Origin: Paenibacillus sp. NAIST15-1
GTDB lineage: Bacteria; Bacillota; Bacilli; Paenibacillales; Paenibacillaceae
Direction: 5' to 3'
Length of the DNA stretch: 64,000 nt
Assembly (NCBI RefSeq): GCF_001894745.1
Contig: NZ_BBYF01000009.1
Span: 62,001-126,000, forward strand
In this document: piece after piece, positions 8,763 through 17,848 of the stretch
Numbering within the stretch: the first letter of the stretch is position 1
Layout of the letters: each line of letters begins with the position of its first letter
Notes under the pieces: generated by a model
What the model was told of the DNA's origin: nothing
The model's database searches: none
Seen by the model: the letters and a program-made list of their open reading frames with translations, nothing else
Position numbers and translations under genes: made by a program

Positions 8763-9581
8763 ATGAAACAGAGAGGTTGGCAAGTCTCAGCAGTGCTGCT
8801 CGCCGTGTTACTTCTACAGCCATTTCTATCCGCAGTATCGCATGCAGCAAACAAGGAATTATCCCCCACAGCGAAGACCGCATTGACCAAGATAGCTGAA
8901 TCCGCTACCCCAACCCAAGCCAGCTCCATAGACTCCATGTACAGCGAGCTCATTTCCTTGCAAAATCAGAGCCTGCAGCGAGACAGCACCCTGAAGCAGG
9001 TGCAAGCAAAAAACAAAGAAAACCTGACTAATGTACGCAGTAAGCTTCAACACTGGGATACCGACAAGATTAATAAACTGGAAGCCTCCCTAAAGCAAAC
9101 AAGACAACGCTATGAACCGCTATTCGCTTCATACCAGCTCCTGAACGATCAGCTATCCCGCATGGGCTCCAAAAAAGACGACAAAAAAGAAATGCTGCGC
9201 AAGCAGCGCGATATTGTGAAGGCCGCAGTGCAATTAGCAAGAATGGACATTAAAACAAAGGTAGAAGCAGTAAAGAAGGCACGTGAGAGCAAATCGAAAT
9301 TCGTAAAACGCGTACGTGATATTCTGGCAGGCATCAATACCGTGAATGCCCAAATGAAATCAGAACGAAGCACGGTTAGTGAGTTACAGAAACGCACTAC
9401 GCCACTATGGTCATCGCTCAATCAAGCAATTAAGAAGGGAGACGCCAAAAGTTCACTTCAGTCGCTAACATCCCTCGTCTCCCTAATTCGTCAAATCGAT
9501 CAGTCCAAAAAGAAGCTGGAGCAGCACGAGTCACGTATTACTGAAATTGTAAACAAAGCAAAAGGCACCTTCACTTCATGA
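8763..9581 (+). CDS. Secreted coiled-coil protein of unknown function
   Basis: 272 residues. Signal peptide of about 29 residues (MKQRGWQVSAVLLAVLLL...SHAA) followed by an almost entirely helical, Lys/Gln-rich body with long heptad-like stretches (about residues 60-260), for example LKQVQAKNKENLTNVRSKL and KRVRDILAGINTVNAQMK. No enzyme motif. The pattern resembles helical secreted stalk or peptidoglycan-associated proteins but I recognise no family. ATG follows AGAGGAGG. Expression appears to be governed by a promoter plus a leader terminator just upstream. No partner gene is obvious. Confidence 0.8.
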   Translation: MKQRGWQVSAVLLAVLLLQPFLSAVSHAANKELSPTAKTALTKIAESATPTQASSIDSMYSELISLQNQSLQRDSTLKQVQAKNKENLTNVRSKLQHWDTDKINKLEASLKQTRQRYEPLFASYQLLNDQLSRMGSKKDDKKEMLRKQRDIVKAAVQLARMDIKTKVEAVKKARESKSKFVKRVRDILAGINTVNAQMKSERSTVSELQKRTTPLWSSLNQAIKKGDAKSSLQSLTSLVSLIRQIDQSKKKLEQHESRITEIVNKAKGTFTS

Positions 9582-9627
9582 CATAATACAGGCTCTACGG
9601 TTCACGCCAGATGGTCGCAAATAAAAA

Positions 9628-9648
9628 TCCCCGGAGTTATCCGGGGAT
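9628..9648 (-). terminator. Terminator of the VTT-domain gene
   Basis: ATCCCCGG / CCGGGGAT stem with a 5-nt loop; on the minus strand it is followed by TTTTT. Confidence 0.75.
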
Positions 9649-9720
9649 CATCATTCACATGCAGCTGCGACGGGGATTAGACAGAAGGGAGCAACTCCAG
9701 CCGAGGCCCTAATCGCCGTT

Positions 9721-10371
9721 CTACACTGACTGCTTATGCTGTTCTAAGGCAGTGTCTGTGTGCTCTTCTTCATCAGAAGTATGCCGCGTGAAGCGTGCTT
9801 CAATTTTTTTGCTAATCAACAGAGACAGGCCTATAAATAGGACGACAAAAATAAGTTGCAGCGGATGATCAATAAATCGTTGTATATCGTGACCAATATA
9901 GGATACGGAGAATACCATGAGCGCCTTGCCAAAGAGAATCGCAATGAAGAAGGAGCGGATTCGCATGCGCGCAACAGCCGCGACCATATTAATAAGAACG
10001 AAGGGACCTACTGGGAAAATACTAAGCAAGAAGACATAACTGAATGCATTATGACGCACCCACAGCATGCTCTTCTTCACCTTCGGCTTCTCAGCCCAGC
10101 GAGCGAGCAACGGGTGGCCTGCTGCCTTGCGCACAATGAGGAACGTCAGCATGCAGCCGCTTACGATTCCAATCCATGAATAGAGAAATCCGAGCCACAA
10201 CCCATATACTGCAGCATTCACACCTACAATAACGAGGGTAGGCAGCGGCGGGATAAAGGACTTCATGAACGTCAGTAATATGCCCGGCAGCGGCCCGAAG
10301 GAACGGAATTGCTCCAACAACGCCTTCAAATGCTCTTCGGTAAAATAAGAAGTTATCTCGGATAGTTCCAT
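9721..10371 (-). CDS. VTT-domain (TVP38/TMEM64, DedA-like) membrane protein
   Basis: About 216 residues with five to six hydrophobic segments and the VTT core, including the conserved-type stretch FMKSFIPPLPTLVIVGVNAAVYG and later FLLSIFPVGPFVLINMVAA. Members act as membrane lipid-handling or transport proteins; DedA/VTT relatives have been linked to undecaprenyl-phosphate or phospholipid flipping, but this subgroup is uncharacterised. The C-terminus is a charged cytoplasmic tail. Start uncertain: ATG ending at 10371 has GGTGG 11 nt upstream; an in-frame GTG ends at 10386. Single gene with its own terminator. Confidence 0.82.
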   Translation of the reverse strand: MELSEITSYFTEEHLKALLEQFRSFGPLPGILLTFMKSFIPPLPTLVIVGVNAAVYGLWLGFLYSWIGIVSGCMLTFLIVRKAAGHPLLARWAEKPKVKKSMLWVRHNAFSYVFLLSIFPVGPFVLINMVAAVARMRIRSFFIAILFGKALMVFSVSYIGHDIQRFIDHPLQLIFVVLFIGLSLLISKKIEARFTRHTSDEEEHTDTALEQHKQSV

Positions 10372-10574
10372 GTTGTACGTATCCACCAGCCTCTATATTT
10401 ATCTGTCCGAAATGGCTCAATATGATTGCCATTGTCATACGAGAGGAAGCCGCCATAAGCTCGCTTCGAACAATAGCATAACATACTTCATCCCCGCTAT
10501 ACTGCCTCTACAACAAAAAAGATCGACAAATAAATGGCGTGGCTGCGAATATAACAAAAGCGAAGCAGAAACAC

Positions 10575-10602
10575 AAAGAGCCGCCCCTGAGGACGGCTCT
10601 TT
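10575..10602. terminator. Bidirectional hairpin between the VTT and cold-shock genes
   Basis: AAAGAGCCG pairs with CGGCTCTTT across a 10-nt loop. Confidence 0.5.
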
Positions 10603-10637
10603 GCTATTCATACGGCATCCCTGCCGCATAAAATTAA

Positions 10638-10670
10638 TAAATGCCCCAAACCTTAGGTCTGGGGCATTGT
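10638..10670 (-). terminator. Terminator of the cold-shock protein gene
   Basis: Minus strand AATGCCCCAGACC pairs with GGTTTGGGGCATT; a T-rich stretch follows. It lies 12 nt after the stop codon. Confidence 0.8.
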
Positions 10671-10681
10671 AATTTCGTGTC

Positions 10682-10882
10682 TTACAGCTTTACAACGTTC
10701 TCAGCTTGTGGTCCACGGTTGCCTTCAACTACGTTGAACTCAACGCGTTGGCCTTCGTCCAACGTTTTGAAGCCGTCGCCAGTGATTGCGGAGAAGTGTA
10801 CGAATACATCGTTGCCGCCTTCAACTTCGATGAAACCGAAACCTTTTTCTGCGTTGAACCATTTAACTGTACCTGTTTGCAT
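10682..10882 (-). CDS. Cold-shock protein (CspA/CspB family)
   Basis: 66-residue single-stranded nucleic-acid-binding OB-fold protein acting as an RNA chaperone. RNP1 KGFGFIEV and RNP2 VFVHFSAI are intact, and the N-terminus [14 protein letters not shown] is canonical. ATG ending at 10882 lies about 10 nt after AGGAGG; a TTG two codons upstream is an unlikely start. The gene has an unusually long structured leader with a 12-bp palindromic stem at 10936-10993, the kind of arrangement used for post-transcriptional cold control. Confidence 0.95.
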   Translation of the reverse strand: MQTGTVKWFNAEKGFGFIEVEGGNDVFVHFSAITGDGFKTLDEGQRVEFNVVEGNRGPQAENVVKL

Positions 10883-10935
10883 GAACAAATACCTCCTAAA
10901 ATTTACATGACCTCTTATTTACATAAATAAATAAA

Positions 10936-10993
10936 ATTCACATATTGGACAAGGTTATTCTAGCTTCAAAATAACCCTCTGCAATATGTGAAT
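10936..10993 (-). promoter_or_regulatory. Long nested hairpin in the cold-shock gene leader
   Basis: ATTCACATATTG (10936-10947) is perfectly complementary to CAATATGTGAAT (10982-10993), and inside it GGTTATT (10953-10959) pairs with AATAACC (10970-10976). It lies 54-111 nt before the start codon. It could be a cold-sensing leader or an operator; no T-run follows, so it is not a terminator. Confidence 0.6.
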
Positions 10994-11118
10994 CAGGTCA
11001 AATTTGAATATAGTCATCTTACCACATGGTTACCCAAATAGCAATTCCTGTTTTTTAATTTGTTTTAATTTCCCGTTGTCCAAGTCTTCTCAGGCTCAGA
11101 CAACGTCAGCGTATTCAA

Positions 11119-11817
11119 CTAATTAACCACATCTACGTGCTCAACCTTCTTTATTGTCATGTACATTACGAATGCACCGATCAGTGCCAAGATGATCGGA
11201 ACGATAATGATTGAATTCAGCGAGACTCCCCCATTATTCGAGCACACGATGGAAACAATGAGCAAGGAAGACATGATCGTCGTCGGTGTCGAATATTTTT
11301 TCATGCCGAAATATAGCGGAATGAGGCTCATAATGCTTGCAGCAATTGCATTCATGATCAACTTCAATGCCCCTCCCCCAATTATCGACAAAGTCAGGGG
11401 CTCTTGTATAATGGGTACAAATGCATTTGCTGTCAACAAGATCGCGTTGAGCACAATTTCAGACACAATAATATTGCTAAATGTGAAGATGGCGATAATG
11501 GCCAACTTGCTGAGGAGGATCTTTTTCCGACTTATTGGATACATAAATAGGATGTTTATTGTCTTTGATTTATATTCATCAATAATGAACCGAGATATCA
11601 ATACTGCTGCAAAGACGATAAAGATCATTCGTACAAATGAATCCACACCCACAAAAAGGGCAGTGTAATCCGCGAAAACAACTTCTTCCATCATGTTAGG
11701 ACTGTATAACATTAAGAATAAGATGGCAATCGCGACAATATTTGCAATAATCGCGTTTCGAATATACCCTCCTATGTGATGCTTCCGAAGCTCCAAAGCT
11801 ATCAAATTACGCAACAT
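11119..11817 (-). CDS. ABC-2 type permease, partner of the upstream ATPase
   Basis: About 232 residues with six predicted membrane helices and no soluble domain, consistent with an ABC-2 permease of the bacitracin/lantibiotic-resistance class. Start chosen at ATG ending at 11817, with GGAGG 5-6 nt upstream inside the end of the ATPase gene, so the two genes overlap by 11 nt and are translationally coupled. N-terminus MLRNLIALELRKHHIGG is cytoplasmic. It likely exports or expels a membrane-active peptide together with the ATPase. No dedicated regulator is adjacent. Confidence 0.87.
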   Translation of the reverse strand: MLRNLIALELRKHHIGGYIRNAIIANIVAIAILFLMLYSPNMMEEVVFADYTALFVGVDSFVRMIFIVFAAVLISRFIIDEYKSKTINILFMYPISRKKILLSKLAIIAIFTFSNIIVSEIVLNAILLTANAFVPIIQEPLTLSIIGGGALKLIMNAIAASIMSLIPLYFGMKKYSTPTTIMSSLLIVSIVCSNNGGVSLNSIIIVPIILALIGAFVMYMTIKKVEHVDVVN

Positions 11818-12730
11818 GATCGCCTCCATCCAACAAAGATAAGAAGTATTCCTCTAAAGAGCTGTTTTTCTTATGGATCGATTCTATTAAAATATCGTTC
11901 ACGACCAGTTCCTTCGTCAGCACTCCCTGCTGGATATTCGGATCATATACTCGAATTATGCGCTCATCCATGACTCGTAGATTGTGTATGCCTAGTTTAT
12001 CTTCGAGCAGGAACGCAGCTCGCGTGCAATCATTCGTCACAATCTCAATATATTCGCTATTTTTCATACGAACCTCGTCCATAGACACTTCTGCAATTAA
12101 TCTACCCTTATTAATGACACCAATCGTATCTGCAACAAGCTCAATTTCACCCAGCAGATGACTTGATATCAATATCGTTGTACCATATTGTCTGCTCAGC
12201 ATGAGAAGCAAATCGCGTATCTCCTTAATCCCTATCGGATCCAGCCCATTAATAGGTTCATCCAACAGAAGCAGCTCCGGCTTCGTTGCGATCGCTCTGG
12301 CGATACCTAGCCGCTGCTTCATTCCAAGCGAGAAATCCTTAACTGCTTTATTACCCACATGGTTGAGCTTCACCAGCTCCAATGCTTCATCTATGGCCTT
12401 CATGTTGTGATACCCCATGTACTCGCAGTGCAGCTCCATATTCTCTCGTGCCGACAGCTTGTCATAAAATACAGGGTATTCGATAATCGTCCCCATCCGA
12501 GCCAGCAGATGATACGACTTAGGGGACAGCGCTTCCCTGAATACTTCAATTTGGCCCATCGAAGGCTTAATTAAGTTCGTAATCATTTTCATAATTGTTG
12601 TCTTACCGGCCCCATTCGGACCCAAAAATCCATATATCTCTCCTTGGCGGATGTTCATATTCACATTCGAGACGACCTCTTTACCTTGGAACGTCTTCGT
12701 CAAATGATGTGTACGTAATAAATACGTCAT
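11807..12730 (-). CDS. ABC transporter ATPase, BcrA/lantibiotic-protection type
   Basis: 307-residue ATPase: Walker A GPNGAGKTT near residue 38, Q-loop region, signature FSLGMKQRL, Walker B LLLLDEPINGLDP, H-loop ISSH. The N-terminal sequence LLRTHHLTKTFQGKEVVSNVN and the ~90-residue C-terminal extension are typical of BcrA-type subunits that energise resistance to bacitracin or lantibiotics. ATG ending at 12730 follows GGGAGGAG. First gene of a two-gene unit with the permease. Function as peptide resistance is inferred from family. Confidence 0.9.
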   Translation of the reverse strand: MTYLLRTHHLTKTFQGKEVVSNVNMNIRQGEIYGFLGPNGAGKTTIMKMITNLIKPSMGQIEVFREALSPKSYHLLARMGTIIEYPVFYDKLSARENMELHCEYMGYHNMKAIDEALELVKLNHVGNKAVKDFSLGMKQRLGIARAIATKPELLLLDEPINGLDPIGIKEIRDLLLMLSRQYGTTILISSHLLGEIELVADTIGVINKGRLIAEVSMDEVRMKNSEYIEIVTNDCTRAAFLLEDKLGIHNLRVMDERIIRVYDPNIQQGVLTKELVVNDILIESIHKKNSSLEEYFLSLLDGGDHVA

Positions 12731-13024
12731 GCCAGTATCTCCTCCCGCTCAATGCGTATTTCCCGATGACTTTATTGTATGAGGCATTCCTCTCTAATTC
12801 CTTACTCAATCCTTACAAAAATCTTAAGCTCTATTTGCTCTTCATTCAGTCTCACTCGACACACCTTGGTATTCCTGAAGCCGATTGCTAGATTATCTGC
12901 TCTACTCATTATCGTACGGGCATTGGAGCGTTTCAATCCGTTATTTCCTTCTGATAGCGATGAATAGTTATTAAGTTGGAGGCATATAGATGGATTATCA
13001 GGTATGAATCAACTCTAGTAGGTT

Positions 13025-13055
13025 AATACTTGTAGTATGTATACAAACTAGTATT
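13025..13055. promoter_or_regulatory. Imperfect palindrome upstream of the adhesin promoter
   Basis: AATACT and AGTATT bracket a TATAC-containing core about 10 nt before the -35 box of the adhesin promoter. Possible activator or repressor site; weak evidence. The rest of 12731-13020 shows no gene or clear signal. Confidence 0.3.
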
Positions 13056-13064
13056 TTCTTATCA

Positions 13065-13093
13065 TTGACAAATTGTCCCTCGTAACCTATATT
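13065..13093 (+). promoter_or_regulatory. Consensus sigma-A promoter of the adhesin gene
   Basis: TTGACA at 13065-13070 and TATATT at 13088-13093, spacer exactly 17 nt. Transcription would start near 13100, giving a leader of about 300 nt that contains the riboswitch. Confidence 0.75.
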
Positions 13094-13169
13094 GAGCTTG
13101 ATAGTTCCCTATGCCTATGATTACAGTCATCTTCGCTTGGATAAGAGGTGTTATGATTGATCAATCACA

Positions 13170-13247
13170 TAGGGCACACTAATCGAAAGATTAGGCCGCA
13201 AAGCTTCGGAGTCTAACGGTCCTACGACCTATGATAGTCCGGCTGCA
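13170..13247 (+). ncRNA. Cyclic-di-GMP-I (GEMM-I) riboswitch aptamer controlling the SLH adhesin
   Basis: Class I c-di-GMP aptamer. Landmarks in order: GGGCACA, the P2 hairpin CTAATC-GAAA-GATTAG with its GAAA tetraloop, the invariant CGCAAAGC, then TTCGGAGTCTAA, and the 3' segment CTATGATAGTCCGGCTGC. The 3' strand (13236-13247) is also the left arm of the downstream terminator, so folding of the aptamer and of the terminator are mutually exclusive. This predicts transcription ON when c-di-GMP is bound. Confidence 0.9.
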
Positions 13248-13284
13248 TCTAACAATTCTGTTACTTGCAGCTGGACTTTTTTTA
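13236..13284 (+). terminator. Riboswitch-controlled terminator before the adhesin gene
   Basis: AGTCCGGCTGCA (13236-13247) pairs with TGCAGCTGGACT (13266-13277), one G-U, then seven or more T. The left arm overlaps the aptamer, so ligand binding should block it. It is 118 nt before the start codon. Confidence 0.88.
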
Positions 13285-13401
13285 TTTATGTGAAGTTCTG
13301 GCGGAATTAACTGTCCGTTGAGCTATATAAATAAGAATGAGGAGGCATGGACTCACTTCGGTAGGGGAGGAATAAAATGAAAAAATGAGGTGGCGAATTG
13401 A

Positions 13402-16400
13402 ATGAAACGTAGAGTAAAGTTGGCCGTAACATGGCTGTGCGTATTTGCCGTGTTCTTCGGGTTTATTCCTCACACACTGCAAAGTGCAGATGCAGCCGCA
13501 CGCGATCCAATTTGGCCAGAGCCAGGTGCTGTGAAATTAAGCAAGACAGCGAAGCCTACCGGGACGCCAGGAGAGTGGCAGATTACTCTGACCGCCGAAG
13601 GAAAGAACGTTGAAGCCGGTGATACCGATGTCGTACTTGTCTTAGACAAGTCAGACAGTATGAAAAACTACAAACGGTTAGACAATGCCAAAAAAGCAGC
13701 GGATAAATTTGTAAACACACTGCTTTTGTCCAACGTCAAAACAAGAATTGCTCTTGTCACGTTTAGCACCAGCGCAGAGGACACATCATCCGGATTTCTT
13801 GGCCAGAATGACAAACAAAAGCTCCTGAACAATATTAAGGGTATCTCGGCTTCCGGAGGGACAAACATACAAGGCGCTCTCAACACAGCACATCAGTTAC
13901 TAACTACAAAGAGTTCAGCTAAAAATAAATTTATTGTGCTGCTTAGCGACGGTGCGCCAACGTTCAGTTCTCCTGCAAAAAAGGCCGCTCCTTATTCATG
14001 GCCCGACAACAAGTATAACTTTGTACTTTCCAACTTTGACTACACCAAGACTATCGGTTCTGGCAACAGCTATGAATTATCCTCTGGCTTGTTCGGAGAT
14101 CGATACAAGATAGATAACTATACGGTTAAGGACAATGGAATCCCTACGATATCTCAAGCCAAAACATCCAAGGATGCAGGAATCACCATTTATTCGATCG
14201 GGCTCGAGGTCGGCAGTGATGCTAACGCTGTATATGTATTAAAGAACAGCGCTTCAGCAAACAACTATTACCCGTCTGACAGCGCAGAGCTGGAGAAGGT
14301 CTTCTCTGAACTGGCAGGGAAAATTTCTTACGCGGCTGAAAATGCTGTAGTCAAGGATCCGATGGGTGAAATGTTTAACCTTATTTTCAAAGGTAATGCA
14401 CCTGTTGAAAAGCAAGACTATACAGCATCTCAAGGCACGGTGAAATGGGATGCAACTTCAGAAACGTTTGTATGGGACGTTGGCAACATCGTAGAGGGAA
14501 GTCCAGCAACCCTGACATATACCATCAAAATGGACTCTTCCAAAAATCCAAGTGCCGATGTCAATTACCCGACAAACGGACGAACTACCATGGAATACAC
14601 AGATGTGAATAGACAGCGTACAACAAAAGATTTTGAAGTGCCGCAAGTCAGCTTCGGCAAAGGCTCCATTCTTGTGAAAGGCTACAGGGTAAATGATCAA
14701 GGCGAGCCTATTAACGCAGACGGCAAGGTTGTCGAACGCGTGGATCTTGCAGAGCAGTTGTACAGTGGGTCTTTCACCATCAACGGCAAGGATGCGCTGG
14801 ACATAGGGCCGAAATATAAGGTTCCTGCTCCGAAGCTTGATAACTATGTATTGAAAAAGGGTACTGACCCTACAGAAGAAACGTTAACGATTCAGGAGCC
14901 TAATAAAACCATTTGGTTCGGATATGCGCTAGCTCCACAAAAGTTAACGATTAAGTATGTAGATAAGGACTCTGGCAAATCCATCGCTGACGACGATACT
15001 TCGCTCTCCGGTACCAACGGACAGACAATTACGCTGAAGGCGCTCGACATCCCAGGCTACACGCCCGAGAACGCCGAAGTTCAATACACATTTAAGGCCA
15101 AGGACAACGAGTATACCTTCTTCTACAAGAAGACAGCACTCCCTATTACCATCAAGTTCGTCGATAAGGATACCGGCAAGTCCATCGCTAACGATGACAC
15201 TTCTCGCTCAGGTAAGATTGGCGAGTCTGTTACGTTGAAAGCTATCGACATCCCAGGCTACACGCCTGAGAAGGAAGAAGTAACCTATACTGTCAAAGCT
15301 GCGGATAATGTGGTTACCTTCTTCTACAAAAAGGCGGATCTCCCTATCACTATCAAGTTCGTCGATAAGGATACGGGCAAATCCATCGCTGACGACGACA
15401 CTTCTCGCACAGGCAAAGTTGGAGAGTCCATTACGTTAAAAGCTATCGACATTCCGGGTTACACGCCTGAGAAGGAAGAAGTAGCCTATACCGTAAAAGC
15501 TTCGGATAACGTGGTTACCTTCTTCTACAAAGCAAACACTCAAAAAGTAATTATCAAGCATGTCAGCAACGTTACGCAAAGAGAAATCGCTGCCCCAACA
15601 TCTGAACAAGGTGTCACTGGCCAGACGATAACGTTGAAGTCACTAAACATTCCAGGCTTTACAGCTGACAAAGCTGAAGATAGCTATACGTTCAAGGCCG
15701 AGGACAATGTATACACATTCTGGTATACGCCAAGCAAACAGACACTGACAGTGGAGTATTTGAGTAAAGAAACCAAAGAAGCACTTGCAGATTCCGAAAC
15801 TTATAACCGGCCTACCGGTACGAAGCTTGGGTTGGAAGCCAAGAAGATTCCTGGCTATACGCCTGAGGTAGAAAGAGAGCTTTACACATTCACAGATAAA
15901 AACGACACGTACAAATTCTTCTACACCGCGAATCCACAAAAAGTAACCATCCACTACATTGACCAAGATACCGAGCTTCCTATCGCAAAAGATTCTTCGA
16001 AAGACGGCAAAACTGGAGAATCAATAACACTGACTGCACTAGAAGTCACAGGCTACACTCCAGTCAATCCAGAAGTAAAGTACACGTTCACGGCTGAGGC
16101 TAACCAAGAGCATACCTTCTTCTACACCAAGAATGCTCCTGTAGAACGTACTGTTCACGTCCACTATAAAGAGGCGGCTACTGGTGCGGTTCTGAAGGAA
16201 TCCACTTCGACTAGCGGCAAGATCGGAGAAACCGTTACGCTGAAAGCCGAAGATATTATCATTGATGGTGTAATCTACGTGCCAGACTCCTACCAGCATG
16301 AATACACAATCACTGAGCAAGCTAAACAATCCTATACGTTCTTCTACAGCAAGAAAGAGCTGCCAACCTATTTCGTAACTATTCATCACCTTGAAGAAGG

Positions 16401-17772
16401 CACTGACGCAGTGCTGCAGGAACCTACTACGGTCAGCGGCAAGTCTGGCGAAGTTGTTCATGTAACAGCTGAGCCAATCTCCGTAGCAGACGCTGTTTAT
16501 CAGCCTTTAAAATTCAACCATGACATTACGATTGACGGAACTCCAGAACAACAGTACACGATTTACTACAAAAAGGGCGATCCTGTAGAGGCATTGCTGC
16601 TGACGGTACAGCATCTGGATAAGGAGACTCTTGCACCGGTAGCAGAACCAACTTCGTTGAAAGGCGAAGCCGGAGAGCACATCACACTGAAGCCAACACC
16701 GATCACAGTGACAGACGCTGTATATAATCCAGAACAGTCTACTTACAACTATGTCTTCACTGCGGATGCTTCACAGACGTTCACGATCCTCTACATCAAG
16801 AATCCAATCAGCAAGCCTGATCAGCAAGTAACGATTAAATATGTGGAGCAAGGAACAGGCAAGCAGCTCGTAAATCCAACGACGAAGAGCGGTAAAGCCG
16901 GGGAGAAGGTCGAACTTACGGCACTGTCCATATCGGGGTACACACCTGTGAAATCCACTGACACTTACACCTTCACCGATAAGGAAGGGCAAGAGTACAT
17001 CTTCTATTACACGCAAAACTCAAGTGGCGGAGGCAGCAGCAGTGGCGGCAGCAGTACCTCCTATTATCCAAGCTCCAAGCCATTGCCACCAGTTCCACCA
17101 TTGCCACCGGTGCCGAAGTTAGAAACGCAATATCATTACAATTACATCAATGGATATCCGGATGGGGAAATCAAGCCGAAAAAACTGATCAGCCGCGAAG
17201 AAGTGGCTGCTATCTTCTACCGCTTAATGGAGAACACTACACGAGCCAACTTCTTGAAGGGCACCAACTCTTACAAGGATGTAGCCGAAAAGCGCTGGTC
17301 GAACAGACACATCTCCACGATGGAGAATGCAGGGATTATCACTGGGTACCCAGATGGCACTTTCCTGCCAGAAAAACCGATTACGAGAGCAGAGTTCGCC
17401 GCAATTGCTTCCAGATTCGATAAGCTGAATGAGCAGACGAATACACTGTTCTCCGATATCAGCGGTCATTGGGCAGAGAAATACATTGTATCGGCAGCCA
17501 ACAAAGGCTGGATTAAGGGTTATCCAGATGGCAAGTTCAAGCCAAATCAGTACATCACTCGTGCCGAAGCAATGGCGTTCATCAACAGCGTACTGAACCG
17601 AAAAGTGCACAACGATGATGTCCACAAAGACGCGAAGAAATGGCCGGATATCGCCCCTACGGATTGGTACTATTCCGATGTGATGGAAGCGACGAACTAC
17701 CATGACTACCACCGCAACAAGGATGAATTCGAATCGTGGGAGAAAGTAAACGCTGATGTCGTGTACCCATAA
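13402..17772 (+). CDS. SLH-anchored vWA/MucBP surface adhesin (VMSP-type, PPEP-2 substrate)
   Basis: 1,456-residue cell-surface protein. Order: signal peptide (1-33); von Willebrand A domain from about 75 to 310 with the MIDAS start DKSDS at residues 82-86; an ordered beta region (about 310-510); ten tandem MucBP-like repeats of ~63-67 residues (about 513-1205); Gly/Ser linker; two tandem PLPPVP motifs (residues 1227-1238); and SLH modules (about 1243-1400) with TRAE-type motifs that bind pyruvylated wall polymer. PLPPVP is the known PPEP-2 cleavage motif and the PPEP-2 gene lies convergently next door. The first SLH copy lacks its N-terminal helix. ATG follows GAGGTGG. Expression is predicted to be induced by c-di-GMP through the riboswitch at 13170. 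Confidence 0.95.
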   Translation: MKRRVKLAVTWLCVFAVFFGFIPHTLQSADAAARDPIWPEPGAVKLSKTAKPTGTPGEWQITLTAEGKNVEAGDTDVVLVLDKSDSMKNYKRLDNAKKAADKFVNTLLLSNVKTRIALVTFSTSAEDTSSGFLGQNDKQKLLNNIKGISASGGTNIQGALNTAHQLLTTKSSAKNKFIVLLSDGAPTFSSPAKKAAPYSWPDNKYNFVLSNFDYTKTIGSGNSYELSSGLFGDRYKIDNYTVKDNGIPTISQAKTSKDAGITIYSIGLEVGSDANAVYVLKNSASANNYYPSDSAELEKVFSELAGKISYAAENAVVKDPMGEMFNLIFKGNAPVEKQDYTASQGTVKWDATSETFVWDVGNIVEGSPATLTYTIKMDSSKNPSADVNYPTNGRTTMEYTDVNRQRTTKDFEVPQVSFGKGSILVKGYRVNDQGEPINADGKVVERVDLAEQLYSGSFTINGKDALDIGPKYKVPAPKLDNYVLKKGTDPTEETLTIQEPNKTIWFGYALAPQKLTIKYVDKDSGKSIADDDTSLSGTNGQTITLKALDIPGYTPENAEVQYTFKAKDNEYTFFYKKTALPITIKFVDKDTGKSIANDDTSRSGKIGESVTLKAIDIPGYTPEKEEVTYTVKAADNVVTFFYKKADLPITIKFVDKDTGKSIADDDTSRTGKVGESITLKAIDIPGYTPEKEEVAYTVKASDNVVTFFYKANTQKVIIKHVSNVTQREIAAPTSEQGVTGQTITLKSLNIPGFTADKAEDSYTFKAEDNVYTFWYTPSKQTLTVEYLSKETKEALADSETYNRPTGTKLGLEAKKIPGYTPEVERELYTFTDKNDTYKFFYTANPQKVTIHYIDQDTELPIAKDSSKDGKTGESITLTALEVTGYTPVNPEVKYTFTAEANQEHTFFYTKNAPVERTVHVHYKEAATGAVLKESTSTSGKIGETVTLKAEDIIIDGVIYVPDSYQHEYTITEQAKQSYTFFYSKKELPTYFVTIHHLEEGTDAVLQEPTTVSGKSGEVVHVTAEPISVADAVYQPLKFNHDITIDGTPEQQYTIYYKKGDPVEALLLTVQHLDKETLAPVAEPTSLKGEAGEHITLKPTPITVTDAVYNPEQSTYNYVFTADASQTFTILYIKNPISKPDQQVTIKYVEQGTGKQLVNPTTKSGKAGEKVELTALSISGYTPVKSTDTYTFTDKEGQEYIFYYTQNSSGGGSSSGGSSTSYYPSSKPLPPVPPLPPVPKLETQYHYNYINGYPDGEIKPKKLISREEVAAIFYRLMENTTRANFLKGTNSYKDVAEKRWSNRHISTMENAGIITGYPDGTFLPEKPITRAEFAAIASRFDKLNEQTNTLFSDISGHWAEKYIVSAANKGWIKGYPDGKFKPNQYITRAEAMAFINSVLNRKVHNDDVHKDAKKWPDIAPTDWYYSDVMEATNYHDYHRNKDEFESWEKVNADVVYP
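17080..17115 (+). other. Two tandem PLPPVP protease-cleavage motifs within the adhesin
   Basis: Codes for residues 1227-1238 (PLPPVPPLPPVP). Cleavage between the paired prolines, after residues 1229 and 1235, would detach the vWA/MucBP ectodomain from the SLH anchor. Confidence 0.9.
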
Positions 17773-17798
17773 TCGCGACTGAGCACGAATATGCAGCA

Positions 17799-17832
17799 AA
17801 GCGCCTCTTCGACGCATGTCGAGGAGGCGCTT
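17799..17832. terminator. Shared bidirectional terminator between the adhesin and PPEP-2 genes
   Basis: AAGCGCCTCTTCGAC pairs with GTCGAGGAGGCGCTT (one G-U) around a 4-nt loop. It lies between the two convergent stop codons. Confidence 0.85.
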
Positions 17833-17848
17833 CTTCTATGTAGGGCTC

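Noticed and set aside
13402..17772. Many overlapping open frames inside the adhesin and other large genes on the opposite strand
   Set aside because: They lack ribosome sites and recognisable domains and sit inside well-supported genes; they are shadows caused by repetitive codon use.
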